Assembly: GCF_000423845.1 (NCBI RefSeq)
Contig: NZ_AUIT01000002.1
Span: 1-64,000, forward strand
Direction: 5' to 3'
Source: Thermodesulfobacterium hveragerdense DSM 12571
GTDB lineage: Bacteria; Desulfobacterota; Thermodesulfobacteria; Thermodesulfobacteriales; Thermodesulfobacteriaceae
Length of the DNA stretch: 64,000 nt
Part shown: positions 8,259 to 16,142 of the stretch, piece after piece
How the letters are laid out: each line of letters begins with the position of its first letter
Position numbering within the stretch: the stretch's first letter is position 1
Position numbers and translations under genes: made by a program
Notes under the pieces: model-generated
The model's input: the letters and a program-made list of their open reading frames with translations, nothing else
Databases searched by the model: none
Told to the model about the DNA's origin: nothing

Positions 8259-8714
8259 TTGAAAATAATTTTATTAGTAATGTGTTTTTTACTGTGTATA
8301 AATCTTGGAGAAAAGGTGTTTGCTCACGAGGTTAATTATCAGGTAAGAGAAAGGGAGGGTATCTGTGTAAGCTTCTTTTTTGCAGACAAATCTCCGATGA
8401 ATTATGCGAAGATAGAAGTTTATGCACCAGATGAAAGAATACCTTTTCAGAAGGCAAGGACTGATAAAAACGGGATTTTTTGTTTTATGCCAGATAAAAA
8501 AGGTATTTGGAGAGTTGTGGTTAAAGGAGAAACAGAACACGGACTTCATGGGGCAGAAGTTGAAATGAAGATAAAAGATAGGTTAGAGGTAGAGGGTTTT
8601 AAGAAACCATTGATTGCTTCCCATACAAGATTTTTTATAGCTTTTGGAATTGTAGGCTGGATAATTGGGATAACGGGTGTTTATTTGTTTTTAAAATCAC
8701 GAAAGTCTGTTTAA
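8259..8714 (+). CDS. NikL-like membrane-anchored periplasmic protein
   Basis: A 151-residue product with a signal peptide ending KVFA before HEVNYQV. A transthyretin/carboxypeptidase-regulatory-like beta domain follows (SPMNYAKIEVYAPDE, then ARTDKNGIFCFMPDKKG and WRVVVKGETEHG). One transmembrane helix lies near residues 123-144, with a short basic tail. This is the layout of NikL, an accessory component of nickel ECF transporters. The TTG start at 8259 is supported by AGGAGG at 8245-8250. Like its neighbour, its predicted mature end starts with His. It is the last intact gene of the operon. Confidence 0.7.
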   Translation: MKIILLVMCFLLCINLGEKVFAHEVNYQVREREGICVSFFFADKSPMNYAKIEVYAPDERIPFQKARTDKNGIFCFMPDKKGIWRVVVKGETEHGLHGAEVEMKIKDRLEVEGFKKPLIASHTRFFIAFGIVGWIIGITGVYLFLKSRKSV

Positions 8715-8716
8715 AG

Positions 8717-8794
8717 ATGCTTATTTCATTTTTTGAATACTATGGGGCTCTTCTTTTTCTGGTTTGCTTCTTTTTGTGGCGATTAAGTCTATAG
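8717..8794 (+). pseudogene. Truncated first codons of a lost downstream gene
   Basis: An ATG two bases after the NikL-like stop opens a frame starting MLISFFEYYGAL that runs directly into the second direct repeat at 8752 and ends at 8794. The first 12 codons look like a hydrophobic N-terminus, for example of an ExbB/MotA-like or other membrane protein. The rest is out-of-frame repeat sequence. I read it as the stump of the next operon gene, cut by the recombination that placed the repeat here. Too short for a family call. Confidence 0.4.
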
Positions 8795-8999
8795 TTTCTT
8801 TAGACTGGAATTTGTTGAAAGCCATGATGGCTATGGTGAGTTTCTTTGCTCTCTATCGAAAGGTTAACCTTGTTTACGTAGTTCTTATTTCTGTGTTGCT
8901 TTCAGCTTTTCTTTTTTAATCTCATTTTAGTAACATTTTCTTTTTAGTTATTTCACATTAATATCGCTAAAATTTAAAAATTTTTTAAATTTTTTACAA
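8752..8999 (+). repeat. Direct repeat copy 2, with orphan chrA C-terminal fragment
   Basis: Near-identical to 2656-2904. The segment 8752-8919 is the last 56 codons, stop included, of the chromate transporter gene without any start, so it is a pseudogene fragment. The remaining 80 bp is the AT-rich DNA that follows the intact gene. The match ends about 20 bp before the left end of the IS3-like relic. Confidence 0.95.
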
Positions 9000-9022
9000 A
9001 TTTGATCATAGTATTTTTTAAT

Positions 9023-9801
9023 TGTGTCTACCAATTTGGGGTAAGAAGCCTTCCTCCTAAAATTAGATATCGCTTCTTTAAATCCAGGTAAACTTGGAGT
9101 GCTCCTCATTTTTGAGACAGTTATAATTTAGAATGGTGTGAAAAATTTTAAAAAAGGGGGTAAAAAGCATGCGTAAAACCAAATTCTCAACCGAGCAAAT
9201 CATTAAAATCCTCGCCGAGGCAGACCTCCCAAACAATTCAGTGGCTTCCGTAGCAAGAAAATACGGCATCAATCCTAACAACATCTAAGGCTTCAGACAA
9301 AAATTTAAAGGCCTCCATCAATTCAACATTCCCATAGCAGTCCTATGTAAACGATTCGACATCCCAAGAAGCTCTTTTTACCGTCAATCTGAAGATCGAG
9401 GAAGAAGTGATACCGCCGGGGCAACCTTTTCACATGGGCATATAGAGAGTTTTCATCGGAGCATGAGGGAGGAATTGCTTGATAGGTAGAAATTTGTGAG
9501 CCTTGAAGAAGTTCGGGAAATAGTGAAAAGGTGGGTGGAGAACTACAACAAGCAGCTCCTTACACTTAAAAACGTAGCATCTACATACAAAGCAAAATAT
9601 TCCTCTTCAACCTCTCGATTTTTTCATTTATCTATCTCTTGAATCTTTACCTCTATAAGTCGACTAATGCTTGCAAGGAGAGTAATAGAGGAAGATTTTT
9701 CGGTTTAAAATCTCCTTTAAGTTTTTCATAGGCTTCCCCTCCTTCTTAATTTTGAGTTTAAGTTTATCAGGGGAAGCCCTTACCCCTAAAATTTAGACAC
9801 A
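9023..9801 (+). mobile_element. Degenerate IS3-family element with recognisable terminal inverted repeats
   Basis: The left end starts TGTGTCTACCAATTTGGGG at 9023. The right end, read as reverse complement from 9801, is TGTGTCTAAATTTTAGGGG followed by TAAGGGC, and the left end continues TAAGAAGCC. These form imperfect inverted repeats of about 30 bp. The element is only about 780 bp, while IS3 members are about 1.2-1.5 kb, so an internal block including most of the catalytic core has been lost. A related single end is found alone at 32807. Confidence 0.75.
9169..9561 (+). pseudogene. IS3-family transposase remnant (OrfA plus pieces of OrfB)
   Basis: An ATG with a GGGGG ribosome-binding site opens MRKTKFSTEQIIKILAEA and SVASVARKYGI, the helix-turn-helix start of an IS3 OrfA, which stops at 9286-9288. 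Beyond it are OrfB pieces: LCKRFDIPRSSFYR (9332-9381 region), then a jump to HIESFHRSMREELLDR, an in-frame stop, and KFVSLEEVREIVKRWVENYN, which is the end of the integrase domain. The DDE core between them is absent. It is clearly inactive. Confidence 0.8.
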
Positions 9802-9815
9802 ATTAATGAAACACT

Positions 9816-10126
9816 ACCAAAAGAGTTTCAATTAAAGAGCCTGAAAGTTGCTTCTTAATTATTCTTGTTACCGATGGTAAAGCTAATGTTCCCCTAAATA
9901 AAAATGTCTCAGGTGATATTTTTGAAGAGATTAAAAAATTTGTACTACTATGAAAGATTTATCAGGAGTTGACTTTATCGTGGTTGATACAGAAAAGAAA
10001 AATAATTCTATAAAAAAGGATCTTGCTCTAAAAGTTGCTGAGTGGTTCTCAGCTAAATATATTTCAGTAGACGATCTAAAAGCAGAGACTATCTTAGAAA
10101 TCGTAAGATCACATAAAAACCTTTAG
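9816..10126 (+). pseudogene. C-terminal fragment of a ChlD/BchD-like chelatase subunit (VWA domain)
   Basis: Without any start codon, the frame from 9816 reads KEPESCFLIILVTDGKANVPL, the typical VWA segment of magnesium/cobalt chelatase D subunits. It continues to EEIKKF. A one-base slip near 9945 then shifts the frame, and the rest reads MKDLSGVDFIVVDTEKK through KYISVDDLKAETILEIVRSH to a stop at 10126. This is the normal C-terminal end of the family. The fragment begins right after the IS3-like right end, so insertion and deletion removed the upstream part. It suggests that the TonB operon once included a CobN/ChlD-type chelatase. Confidence 0.7.
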
Positions 10127-10184
10127 CTTCGGTTAAAAGATTTTTATTAATTGGTGAAGTTATAATAAAATGATCGATAAAAAG

Positions 10185-10259
10185 CGCCCCCAAGGGGATT
10201 CGAACCCCTGTCGCCGGCGTGAAAGGCCGGTGTCCTGGACCTGGCTAGACGATGGGGGC
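10185..10259 (-). tRNA. tRNA-Glu (anticodon TTC)
   Basis: The minus strand folds as a cloverleaf with acceptor GCCCCCA/TGGGGGC, anticodon arm CCGGC-CTTTCAC-GCCGG with TTC, and the T-loop GGTTCGAATCC. The CCA end is not encoded. Confidence 0.95.
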
Positions 10260-10272
10260 ACAACTCTCTATA

Positions 10273-10345
10273 TGGGCCGGGCAGGACTCGAACCTGCGAC
10301 TCTCGGCTTAAAAGGCCGATACTCTACCGACTGAGTTACCGGCCC
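10273..10345 (-). tRNA. tRNA-Lys (anticodon TTT)
   Basis: Minus-strand cloverleaf with acceptor GGGCCGG/CCGGCCC, anticodon loop CTTTTAA (TTT), T-loop GGTTCGAGTCC and discriminator A. It lies 13 bases upstream of tRNA-Glu in the same direction, so the two are probably co-transcribed. Confidence 0.95.
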
Positions 10346-10390
10346 AACGTTTTTTAAACTTTCTTAAATATAAACGGTTTCTTGGTTTTG

Positions 10391-11083
10391 TCAAGATATG
10401 TTTTTTATTTTTACTTCTATCTCTTGGATTTCTTCTGGGACACCTTTTAAGGCTTTAACAAAACCTAAAAGAGGATAGGCTAAAATGTCTGCTACAAAAT
10501 CTTTAAGAGGAACCTTCTTGCCGTTTACCTTTAGTATCACCTTTTCTCTTTTTTGTTCTATAAAATTTTTTAGAAAGCTCAAAAGTTCCTTTTCTTGCTC
10601 TATACTAAAAAAAGTTTCTTCAGGAAATCTATTTTTCCACCACTCTATATCTTCTTTCACCACAAAGCCTAAAAGATTCTTAAGTTCCTTTTTTACTAAG
10701 TTTAAATCCTCTTCTTTATCCTTTAAGACCCAAAGTTTAGGGAAAATGTCTACGTTCTTAAAGCCCTCAAACAAAACTAAGTCATATCCCCAAAAAACTG
10801 ATAGGAAATAACTGTACCAATCTTTAAAAGAAGTGAGATTGTTTTTTTGAGGGACTAAATAAAGAGTAATTAATTTTTCTTGAAAAAGAACAACCCCAGA
10901 AGCTCCATTTTCTCTATAAGTCCAAGTATCCTTATTAGGAAAATCAGTAAAGATTTCTTTCTCTTTACAAGATTTAACTACCCCTACCTTATATCCCTCT
11001 TCAGTTAATTTTTTAACTAAAAAGGAACCTATGGTAGTTTTTCCAGATCCGCTATAACCTGATAGTGCGAGAAAACAAGGCAT
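10391..11083 (-). CDS. mobB: MobB-like molybdopterin-guanine dinucleotide GTP-binding adapter
   Basis: A 230-residue P-loop protein with the Walker A motif GYSGSGKTT near residues 9-17, followed by VGVVKSCK. A conserved acidic segment, YDLVLFEGFKNV (about 113-124), is typical of MobB. The protein extends about 60 residues beyond the usual MobB length with a Lys-rich C-terminal part (from about 165). MobB helps attach GMP or another nucleotide to the molybdenum/tungsten pterin cofactor, which fits the aldehyde:ferredoxin oxidoreductase encoded at 44.9-46.7 kb. It is 11 bases downstream of the UPF0173 gene on the same strand. Confidence 0.8.
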   Translation of the reverse strand: MPCFLALSGYSGSGKTTIGSFLVKKLTEEGYKVGVVKSCKEKEIFTDFPNKDTWTYRENGASGVVLFQEKLITLYLVPQKNNLTSFKDWYSYFLSVFWGYDLVLFEGFKNVDIFPKLWVLKDKEEDLNLVKKELKNLLGFVVKEDIEWWKNRFPEETFFSIEQEKELLSFLKNFIEQKREKVILKVNGKKVPLKDFVADILAYPLLGFVKALKGVPEEIQEIEVKIKNIS

Positions 11084-11094
11084 GATAGATGACG

Positions 11095-11778
11095 TTATAG
11101 ATTGAATTCTTCCCCGGGCTTTAAAGGATGTATTTTAATCTCAAGCCCGTATTTTTTTATCTCTTTTTCTAAATCTTCTACCTTACCTGAGAGTACAGGA
11201 AAAGTCCCATAATGCATAGGGATAACTACTTTAGGTTTGATAAGTTCACAAGCCTTTGCAGCTTCTTTAGGCCCCATTACATAATGGTCTCCTATTGGTA
11301 ATAAGGCTATCTCAGGGCTATAGAGTTCACCGATTAACTTCATGTCTGAAAAGACCCCAGTATCACCTGCATGATAGATGATTAAGCCATTTTCAAGGGT
11401 GATTACAAAGCCGCAGGGTTCTCCTCCGTAGCTCCCATCAGGAAAAGAAGAACTGTGTAAAGCTGGCACCATGGTAAAACTAATACCATCTGAACGATAA
11501 GTTCCACCTATGTTCATGCCTATGGCTTTAGGAGCACCTTTCCGAAGGAGATATTGCTGAATTTCGTGGATTGCGACAAGTTCACCACCTTTTTTAGAAA
11601 GGGATAAAGCTTCCCCTAAATGATCTCCATGGGCATGGGTGATAAGGATATAGTCATAAGGTCCTTGGTCAGCATCCTTAGGAGAAATAGGATTAGTAAG
11701 CCATGGATCTATGATGATTTTTTTCCCTTTTTCTGAAACTATTTTGAAACAGGAATGACCATAATAGACTAACTTCAT
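11095..11778 (-). CDS. UPF0173 metal-dependent hydrolase (metallo-beta-lactamase fold)
   Basis: A 227-residue protein with YYGHSCFKI at the start, the metal-binding THAHGDHLGEA near residues 47-57, HAGDTGVFSD near 136 and a late MHYGTFP. These are the conserved histidine and aspartate ligands of the UPF0173 (YtkL-like) family. The length is normal. The physiological substrate of the family is not established. It is transcribed toward mobB and downstream of tRNA-Gly. Confidence 0.88.
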   Translation of the reverse strand: MKLVYYGHSCFKIVSEKGKKIIIDPWLTNPISPKDADQGPYDYILITHAHGDHLGEALSLSKKGGELVAIHEIQQYLLRKGAPKAIGMNIGGTYRSDGISFTMVPALHSSSFPDGSYGGEPCGFVITLENGLIIYHAGDTGVFSDMKLIGELYSPEIALLPIGDHYVMGPKEAAKACELIKPKVVIPMHYGTFPVLSGKVEDLEKEIKKYGLEIKIHPLKPGEEFNL

Positions 11779-11808
11779 GACATCACACCTTTAATCGAAA
11801 AAATAAAG

Positions 11809-11882
11809 AGCGGGCGACGGGATTCGAACCCGCGACCTGCTGCATGGCAAGCAGCCGCTCTACCAGGCTGAGCCACGCCCGC
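11809..11882 (-). tRNA. tRNA-Gly (anticodon GCC)
   Basis: Minus-strand cloverleaf with acceptor GCGGGCG/CGCCCGC, anticodon stem-loop GCTGC-TTGCCAT-GCAGC reading GCC, and T-loop GGTTCGAATCC. It sits 48 bases downstream of porB and 30 bases upstream of the UPF0173 gene. Confidence 0.95.
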
Positions 11883-11930
11883 TTAACAAGAAGTTATTAT
11901 AATTTATTTTTCCTTACTGTCAAGAAGAAT

Positions 11931-12902
11931 TTACTCATCTTTTTGTTCTGTTTGAGTTTCGCCAAAGCTTTCAGCAAGTTTAAGGAGTTTTTCGTATTCC
12001 TGGTTTACCCTCTCCTGGATGTAGGCTATTTGTTCAGGGGTAAGGTGTCTAAACCTTCTTTGGATCTTGAGATATTCTTCTACAGGTTTAGGTTTATCGA
12101 CTTTACGGTTGATGATGTATTTTCCGTCTATGACCTCATAAAGAGGAAAGACCCTTGTTTCTACCGCAAGTTTAGCTGTAAGAAGGCTGTCTTCGCTTTT
12201 TGTTCCCCATCCGGTGGGACAGGTTGCATAGACATGGATGAAGGCAGGACCGTTTACCAAGGCTGCTTTTTTAACCTTATTCATGAGATCGATAGGGAAG
12301 GCAGGGTTTGCGGTTGCGGCATAGGGTATGTTATGAGCTATCACGATGCCCATCAGGTTTTTTTTCCAGGTGGTTTGACCTTTGATGATTTTACCTGCAG
12401 GGCTTGTGGTGGTGTGTGCTCCAAAGGGGGTAGCTCCAGACCTTTGCACCCCTGTATTCATGTAGGCCTCGTTATCAAGGCAGATGTAGACAAAGTCATG
12501 GCCTCTTTCAAGGGCACCTGAGAGCCACTGAAGACCTATGTCAAAGGTAGCTCCATCTCCTGCAAACACAACGACGTTTATTTTTTCTTTGGATTTAAGT
12601 TTGCCTTTACGTTTAAGAGCTTTGATGGCAGCCTCGATACCTGATGCAACGGTAGCGGAGTTTTCGAAGGCAACATGGATCCAGGGTACATTCCAGGAGG
12701 TATAGGGGAAGGGGCTTGAGACGATTTCCATGCAGCCAGTTGAGGTGACAGCGATGGTATTGGGGCCAAGTGCTTTTAGGGCGAGCCTTAGAGGAAGCAC
12801 GGTGCCACAACCTTGACAGGCTCTATGGCCTTGAGCAAAGCCTTCATATTCAGGTAAGTTTTTTAAGGTAAAGCCTTTAAAGTTTTTGAGTTCTGGTCTC
12901 AT
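11931..12902 (-). CDS. porB: Pyruvate:ferredoxin oxidoreductase, beta subunit
   Basis: A 323-residue TPP-binding subunit. An N-terminal CQGCG motif supplies Cys ligands of the proximal 4Fe-4S cluster. The thiamine pyrophosphate/Mg motif begins GDGATFDIGLQW near residue 115 and ends at the DNEAYMNTG segment. A further Cys lies in ATCPTGWG. The enzyme decarboxylates pyruvate to acetyl-CoA and reduces ferredoxin. This is the last gene of a four-gene operon (gamma, delta, alpha, beta), with only four bases between alpha and beta. Codons are unusually rich in C-ending choices compared with neighbouring genes, as expected for a highly expressed enzyme. Confidence 0.92.
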   Translation of the reverse strand: MRPELKNFKGFTLKNLPEYEGFAQGHRACQGCGTVLPLRLALKALGPNTIAVTSTGCMEIVSSPFPYTSWNVPWIHVAFENSATVASGIEAAIKALKRKGKLKSKEKINVVVFAGDGATFDIGLQWLSGALERGHDFVYICLDNEAYMNTGVQRSGATPFGAHTTTSPAGKIIKGQTTWKKNLMGIVIAHNIPYAATANPAFPIDLMNKVKKAALVNGPAFIHVYATCPTGWGTKSEDSLLTAKLAVETRVFPLYEVIDGKYIINRKVDKPKPVEEYLKIQRRFRHLTPEQIAYIQERVNQEYEKLLKLAESFGETQTEQKDE

Positions 12903-12906
12903 AGGC

Positions 12907-14076
12907 TTACTCCTTTACACCGTAGATTTCATAAGGTGTGGTTGGTTTTTTGGTTAAGGTTTCAAAGGTTTTTTCGAAGATTTCAACGAAGTCTTCTTTG
13001 GTGACGTCTCTACCGCTAAGACCTGCAATCAGGTTAAGGACACGAGGTCTTTTGTTAGACTGATACAGGGCAGAGCGTACCTCTATACCTACTGGTCCAC
13101 CGGTTGCGCCATGACTGACAGCCCTGTCAACCACGCAGAGGGTTTTGACTTTACCGATGGCTTTGAGGAAGTCTTTGGTAGGAAATGGTCTCCAGAGTCT
13201 GATTCTTACCACACCTACTTTTTTCCCTTTAGCCCTGAGGATATCAACGGCATTCATGGCGTTTTCAGCAAGGCTACCCATGATGACGATAGCTACTTCA
13301 GCATCTTCCATCTGATAGGTTTCAACAGGGAGATACTTTCTTCCGGTAAGTTTTTCGAAATCTTTCCAGGCTTGAAGGATTATTTTATAGCTGGCTTTAA
13401 GGGCTTCATCCTGAGCTTTTTTAGCCTCGGTGTAGATTTCAGGGACACCGATAGCACCGATGGTTATAGGGTTTTTGGGGTCAAGTTTGTATTTGATTTT
13501 AAGGGGTGGGAGGTATTTATCGAGTAAGTTTTGGTCTAAGAAGGTGACAGGTTCGACCACATGGGAGAGGATGAAGCCATCGATGTTTACGGCGACAGGA
13601 AGTAGGGTTTTTTCGGCGACTTTATAGGCATGATAGATGAGGTCAACGGCTTGTTGGCCGTTTTCAGCGAAGAAATGGATCCAGCCAGCATCTCTCATGG
13701 ACATTACATCGGAGTGGTCGTTCCAGATACTGATAGGAGCAGAGACTGAGCGGTTGACAAGAGCCATGACGATGGGTAGTCTCATGCCAGATGCGATGAA
13801 GAGGGTTTCGTACATAAGGAGTAGGCCTTGAGCAGAGGTAGAGGTGAAGGTACGAGCACCTGTTGCGGCAGCCCCGATACAGGCACTCATGGCAGCATGT
13901 TCTGACTCAACAGGTATGTATTCGGCATCGAGTTCACCGTTGTTAACGAGTTCAGCGAGGTGTTCGACGATGTGGGTTTGAGGGGTAATAGGGTAGGCAG
14001 AGATTACGTCTACTTTGCACTGGGCCACAGCCTCAGCCACGGCAATGGAGACTTCTTTAGCGAATTTTTTAGTCAT
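12907..14076 (-). CDS. porA: Pyruvate:ferredoxin oxidoreductase, alpha subunit
   Basis: A 389-residue subunit with the PFOR domain I start (AVAQCKVDVISAYPITPQT, near residues 15-33) and YIPVESEHAAMSACIGAAATGARTFT-type sequence near 55. A C-terminal domain II contains KTLCVVDRAVSHGATGG. These regions contact pyruvate and the TPP ring. It lies one base after the delta gene and four bases before the beta gene. Other 2-oxoacid oxidoreductases look similar, but the four-subunit layout and PITPQT motif favour pyruvate. Confidence 0.92.
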   Translation of the reverse strand: MTKKFAKEVSIAVAEAVAQCKVDVISAYPITPQTHIVEHLAELVNNGELDAEYIPVESEHAAMSACIGAAATGARTFTSTSAQGLLLMYETLFIASGMRLPIVMALVNRSVSAPISIWNDHSDVMSMRDAGWIHFFAENGQQAVDLIYHAYKVAEKTLLPVAVNIDGFILSHVVEPVTFLDQNLLDKYLPPLKIKYKLDPKNPITIGAIGVPEIYTEAKKAQDEALKASYKIILQAWKDFEKLTGRKYLPVETYQMEDAEVAIVIMGSLAENAMNAVDILRAKGKKVGVVRIRLWRPFPTKDFLKAIGKVKTLCVVDRAVSHGATGGPVGIEVRSALYQSNKRPRVLNLIAGLSGRDVTKEDFVEIFEKTFETLTKKPTTPYEIYGVKE

Positions 14077-14077
14077 G

Positions 14078-14371
14078 TTATTCCTCCTCTAAGACCATAG
14101 TAATGGCTTTTTTAGGGCAGTTAGCGGCACAGATGCCGCAGCCTTTGCAGTAGAAAAGATTACAGATGAAGAAGCCATCCTGGTCTTGTTGATAGCAGAT
14201 GTCAGGGCAGAGGATGTAGCACATACCGCATTTGATGCATTTATCTTTATCAAGGACAGGCCTAAAGGCTCTCCAGTCACCGGTTTTAAATTTTTTAGAG
14301 TTGCCTGGTTCGAGGATATACATACCAGGTGCAAGTTCTTTCCAGCTTATAAGACCTTGGTCTTTTGGCAT
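14078..14371 (-). CDS. porD: Pyruvate:ferredoxin oxidoreductase, delta (ferredoxin-like) subunit
   Basis: A 97-residue protein with two 4Fe-4S motifs, CIKCGMCYILCP (about residues 40-51) and CKGCGICAANCP (about 74-85). This is the usual eight-Cys dicluster ferredoxin domain that carries electrons from the catalytic subunits to external ferredoxin. The N-terminal 35 residues are the usual porD extension. It sits 12 bases after the gamma gene and one base before the alpha gene. Confidence 0.92.
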   Translation of the reverse strand: MPKDQGLISWKELAPGMYILEPGNSKKFKTGDWRAFRPVLDKDKCIKCGMCYILCPDICYQQDQDGFFICNLFYCKGCGICAANCPKKAITMVLEEE

Positions 14372-14383
14372 GGCTTAACTCCT

Positions 14384-14932
14384 TTAATAGATTTTGGTTT
14401 CATCGATAGCCCTTTTAAGGGCTTTGATGTTTTTTTCAGCGAGGCGACCGAAGCGTGCGGTGATAGCTTGTTCGATGGCCTCAAGGGAGACAAGACCTGT
14501 AGCTTTTAGGAAGGCACCGAGCATGGTGGTGTTGGTGATAGGGAGTCCCAGTTCTTCGATGGCTATTTTGGTAGCGTCAACCACAGCGATTTTACCTTGG
14601 AAGTTATGAAGGAGTTTACGGAGTTCAGGTTCAGGGAGGTTGGAGTTAAGGATGGCGATACCAGAGGGTTTAAGGCCTTGGGTTATGTTAACGATTTTGG
14701 GTAGGGTAGGGTCAAGGACGAGGATGACGTCAGGTTCATAGATTTTTTCTCTTGAGCGGATAGGATTTTTGTCGATTCTTGCGAAGGCCTGAACAGGAGC
14801 GCCTCTTCTTTCAGGGCCAAAACTTGGGAAGGCCTGGGCATAATCTCCCTGGGAGATGGCAGCAACCGCGATAAGCTCAGCAGAGGTAACCGCCCCCTGC
14901 CCACCTCTTCCATGCAATCTAATCTCAACCAT
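14384..14932 (-). CDS. porC: Pyruvate:ferredoxin oxidoreductase, gamma subunit
   Basis: A 182-residue subunit beginning VEIRLHGRGGQGAVTSAELIA, the hallmark of the gamma domain, with FPSFGPERRGAPVQAF near residue 35 and NTTMLGAFLKATG near 133. It is first in the porCDAB operon. A GAGGTGG ribosome-binding site lies just upstream of the ATG at 14932. The 260-bp region upstream is shared with argF in the opposite direction. Confidence 0.92.
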   Translation of the reverse strand: MVEIRLHGRGGQGAVTSAELIAVAAISQGDYAQAFPSFGPERRGAPVQAFARIDKNPIRSREKIYEPDVILVLDPTLPKIVNITQGLKPSGIAILNSNLPEPELRKLLHNFQGKIAVVDATKIAIEELGLPITNTTMLGAFLKATGLVSLEAIEQAITARFGRLAEKNIKALKRAIDETKIY

Positions 14933-15067
14933 GTCCCACCTCGTTTTTAATTATTCTATTTTATTTGAAATAATTTACTATGATTATTTAAAAAATAAAG
15001 GGTCTTGTTAAAAAAATCACAAATCTGAAAAACCATTTAACTGGGGAAATTTAATGGTAGAAAGACC

Positions 15068-15092
15068 TTTTACCTCAAAGGTAAAAATTTTT
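15068..15092. other. Hairpin in the divergent porC/argF spacer
   Basis: TTTTACCT (15068-15075) and AGGTAAAA (15079-15086) form an 8-bp stem with a three-base loop, followed by ATTTTT. It lies upstream of argF and could be a small leader hairpin or attenuator. AT-rich stems of this size are frequent by chance in this genome. The rest of 14933-15192 shows no gene. Confidence 0.25.
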
Positions 15093-15192
15093 GAAAAAAA
15101 CACTTTACAAAATCAAAAATATGTTTAAAAATTAAAAAATTCTAAAGTTTTTAGTAAAAAATTCTGATAGTTTATCGTAAGGGGTAACAAAT

Positions 15193-16104
15193 ATGAGGAT
15201 AAAACATTTTTTAAGGGTTTGTGACTTCGATAGAGAAGAGGTTTGGAGTTTATTATTAAGAGCTCTTGAATTTAAGACAAAGGGCTATCCTCAGGATTCT
15301 TTAAAAGGTAAAATATTAGGGTTGATTTTTGAAAAACCCTCTACCAGAACGCGTCTTTCTTTTGAATCAGCGATGATAAAACTGGGTGGAAATAGTTTAT
15401 TTCTTTCTTCAAGGGATTTACAGCTTGCTCGAGGAGAGCCTATAAAGGATACCGCTAAAGTCCTTTCAAGATATTTAGATGTTATAGTTTTAAGAACTTA
15501 TAGCCATCAGACGATAGAAGAGTTTGCCAAGTATGCAACCATTCCTGTAATTAATGGGCTTTCTGACCTTCATCATCCTTGTCAAGCCTTTTCTGATATT
15601 TTAACGGTAATAGAAAAAGGCAGAGACCTTGCTAAAGAAAAGGTGGTTTGGATAGGTGATGGAAACAACGTGGCTTGTTCCTGGATAGAAGCAGCCGCAG
15701 TTCTTGGTTTTAAAATCACTGTAGCTTCTCCTCAAGGATATGAACCACCTAAGGATTTTATAGAGGAGTTAAAACAAAGGTATAATTTACAGATAGAAAT
15801 CTTACACGACCCAAAAGAAGCGGTAAAAGGAGCCACTGTTATCAATACTGATGTTTGGATTAGTATGGGGCAAGATGAAGAGGCTCAAACCAGAAGAAAA
15901 GTTTTTCAACCCTATCAAGTTAACGCGGACCTTCTAAAGCTTGCCAGTCCAGAGGCTATCGTGTTACACTGCTTGCCAGCTCATCGAGGAGAAGAAATTA
16001 CAGAAGAAGTTTTAGAAGGTGAATATTCCGTAGTTTGGGACCAAGCAGAAAATAAGATGTGGTTTCATATGGCTCTGCTTGAATTTCTATTAAAACGTGG
16101 TTAA
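15193..16104 (+). CDS. argF: Ornithine carbamoyltransferase
   Basis: A 303-residue enzyme with the carbamoyl-phosphate motif STRTR (about residues 50-54, in EKPSTRTRLSFE), the HPCQAFSDILT segment (about 130) and the ornithine loop HCLPAHRGEEI (about 265-275). It makes citrulline from ornithine and carbamoyl phosphate in arginine synthesis. The length matches anabolic OTCases. It is preceded by a GGGG ribosome-binding site and starts a plus-strand run of genes. No other arginine genes are nearby. Confidence 0.95.
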   Translation: MRIKHFLRVCDFDREEVWSLLLRALEFKTKGYPQDSLKGKILGLIFEKPSTRTRLSFESAMIKLGGNSLFLSSRDLQLARGEPIKDTAKVLSRYLDVIVLRTYSHQTIEEFAKYATIPVINGLSDLHHPCQAFSDILTVIEKGRDLAKEKVVWIGDGNNVACSWIEAAAVLGFKITVASPQGYEPPKDFIEELKQRYNLQIEILHDPKEAVKGATVINTDVWISMGQDEEAQTRRKVFQPYQVNADLLKLASPEAIVLHCLPAHRGEEITEEVLEGEYSVVWDQAENKMWFHMALLEFLLKRG

Positions 16105-16142
16105 ATTTTTTAGTAAAATACTAAAAATTGTTGGAGGAAAAG

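Noticed and set aside
11844-12521. A 225-codon plus-strand frame
   Set aside because: It is antisense to porB and starts inside tRNA-Gly. The minus-strand gene has full catalytic motifs.
13111-13527. A 138-codon plus-strand frame
   Set aside because: It is antisense to porA and arises from that gene's strong codon bias.
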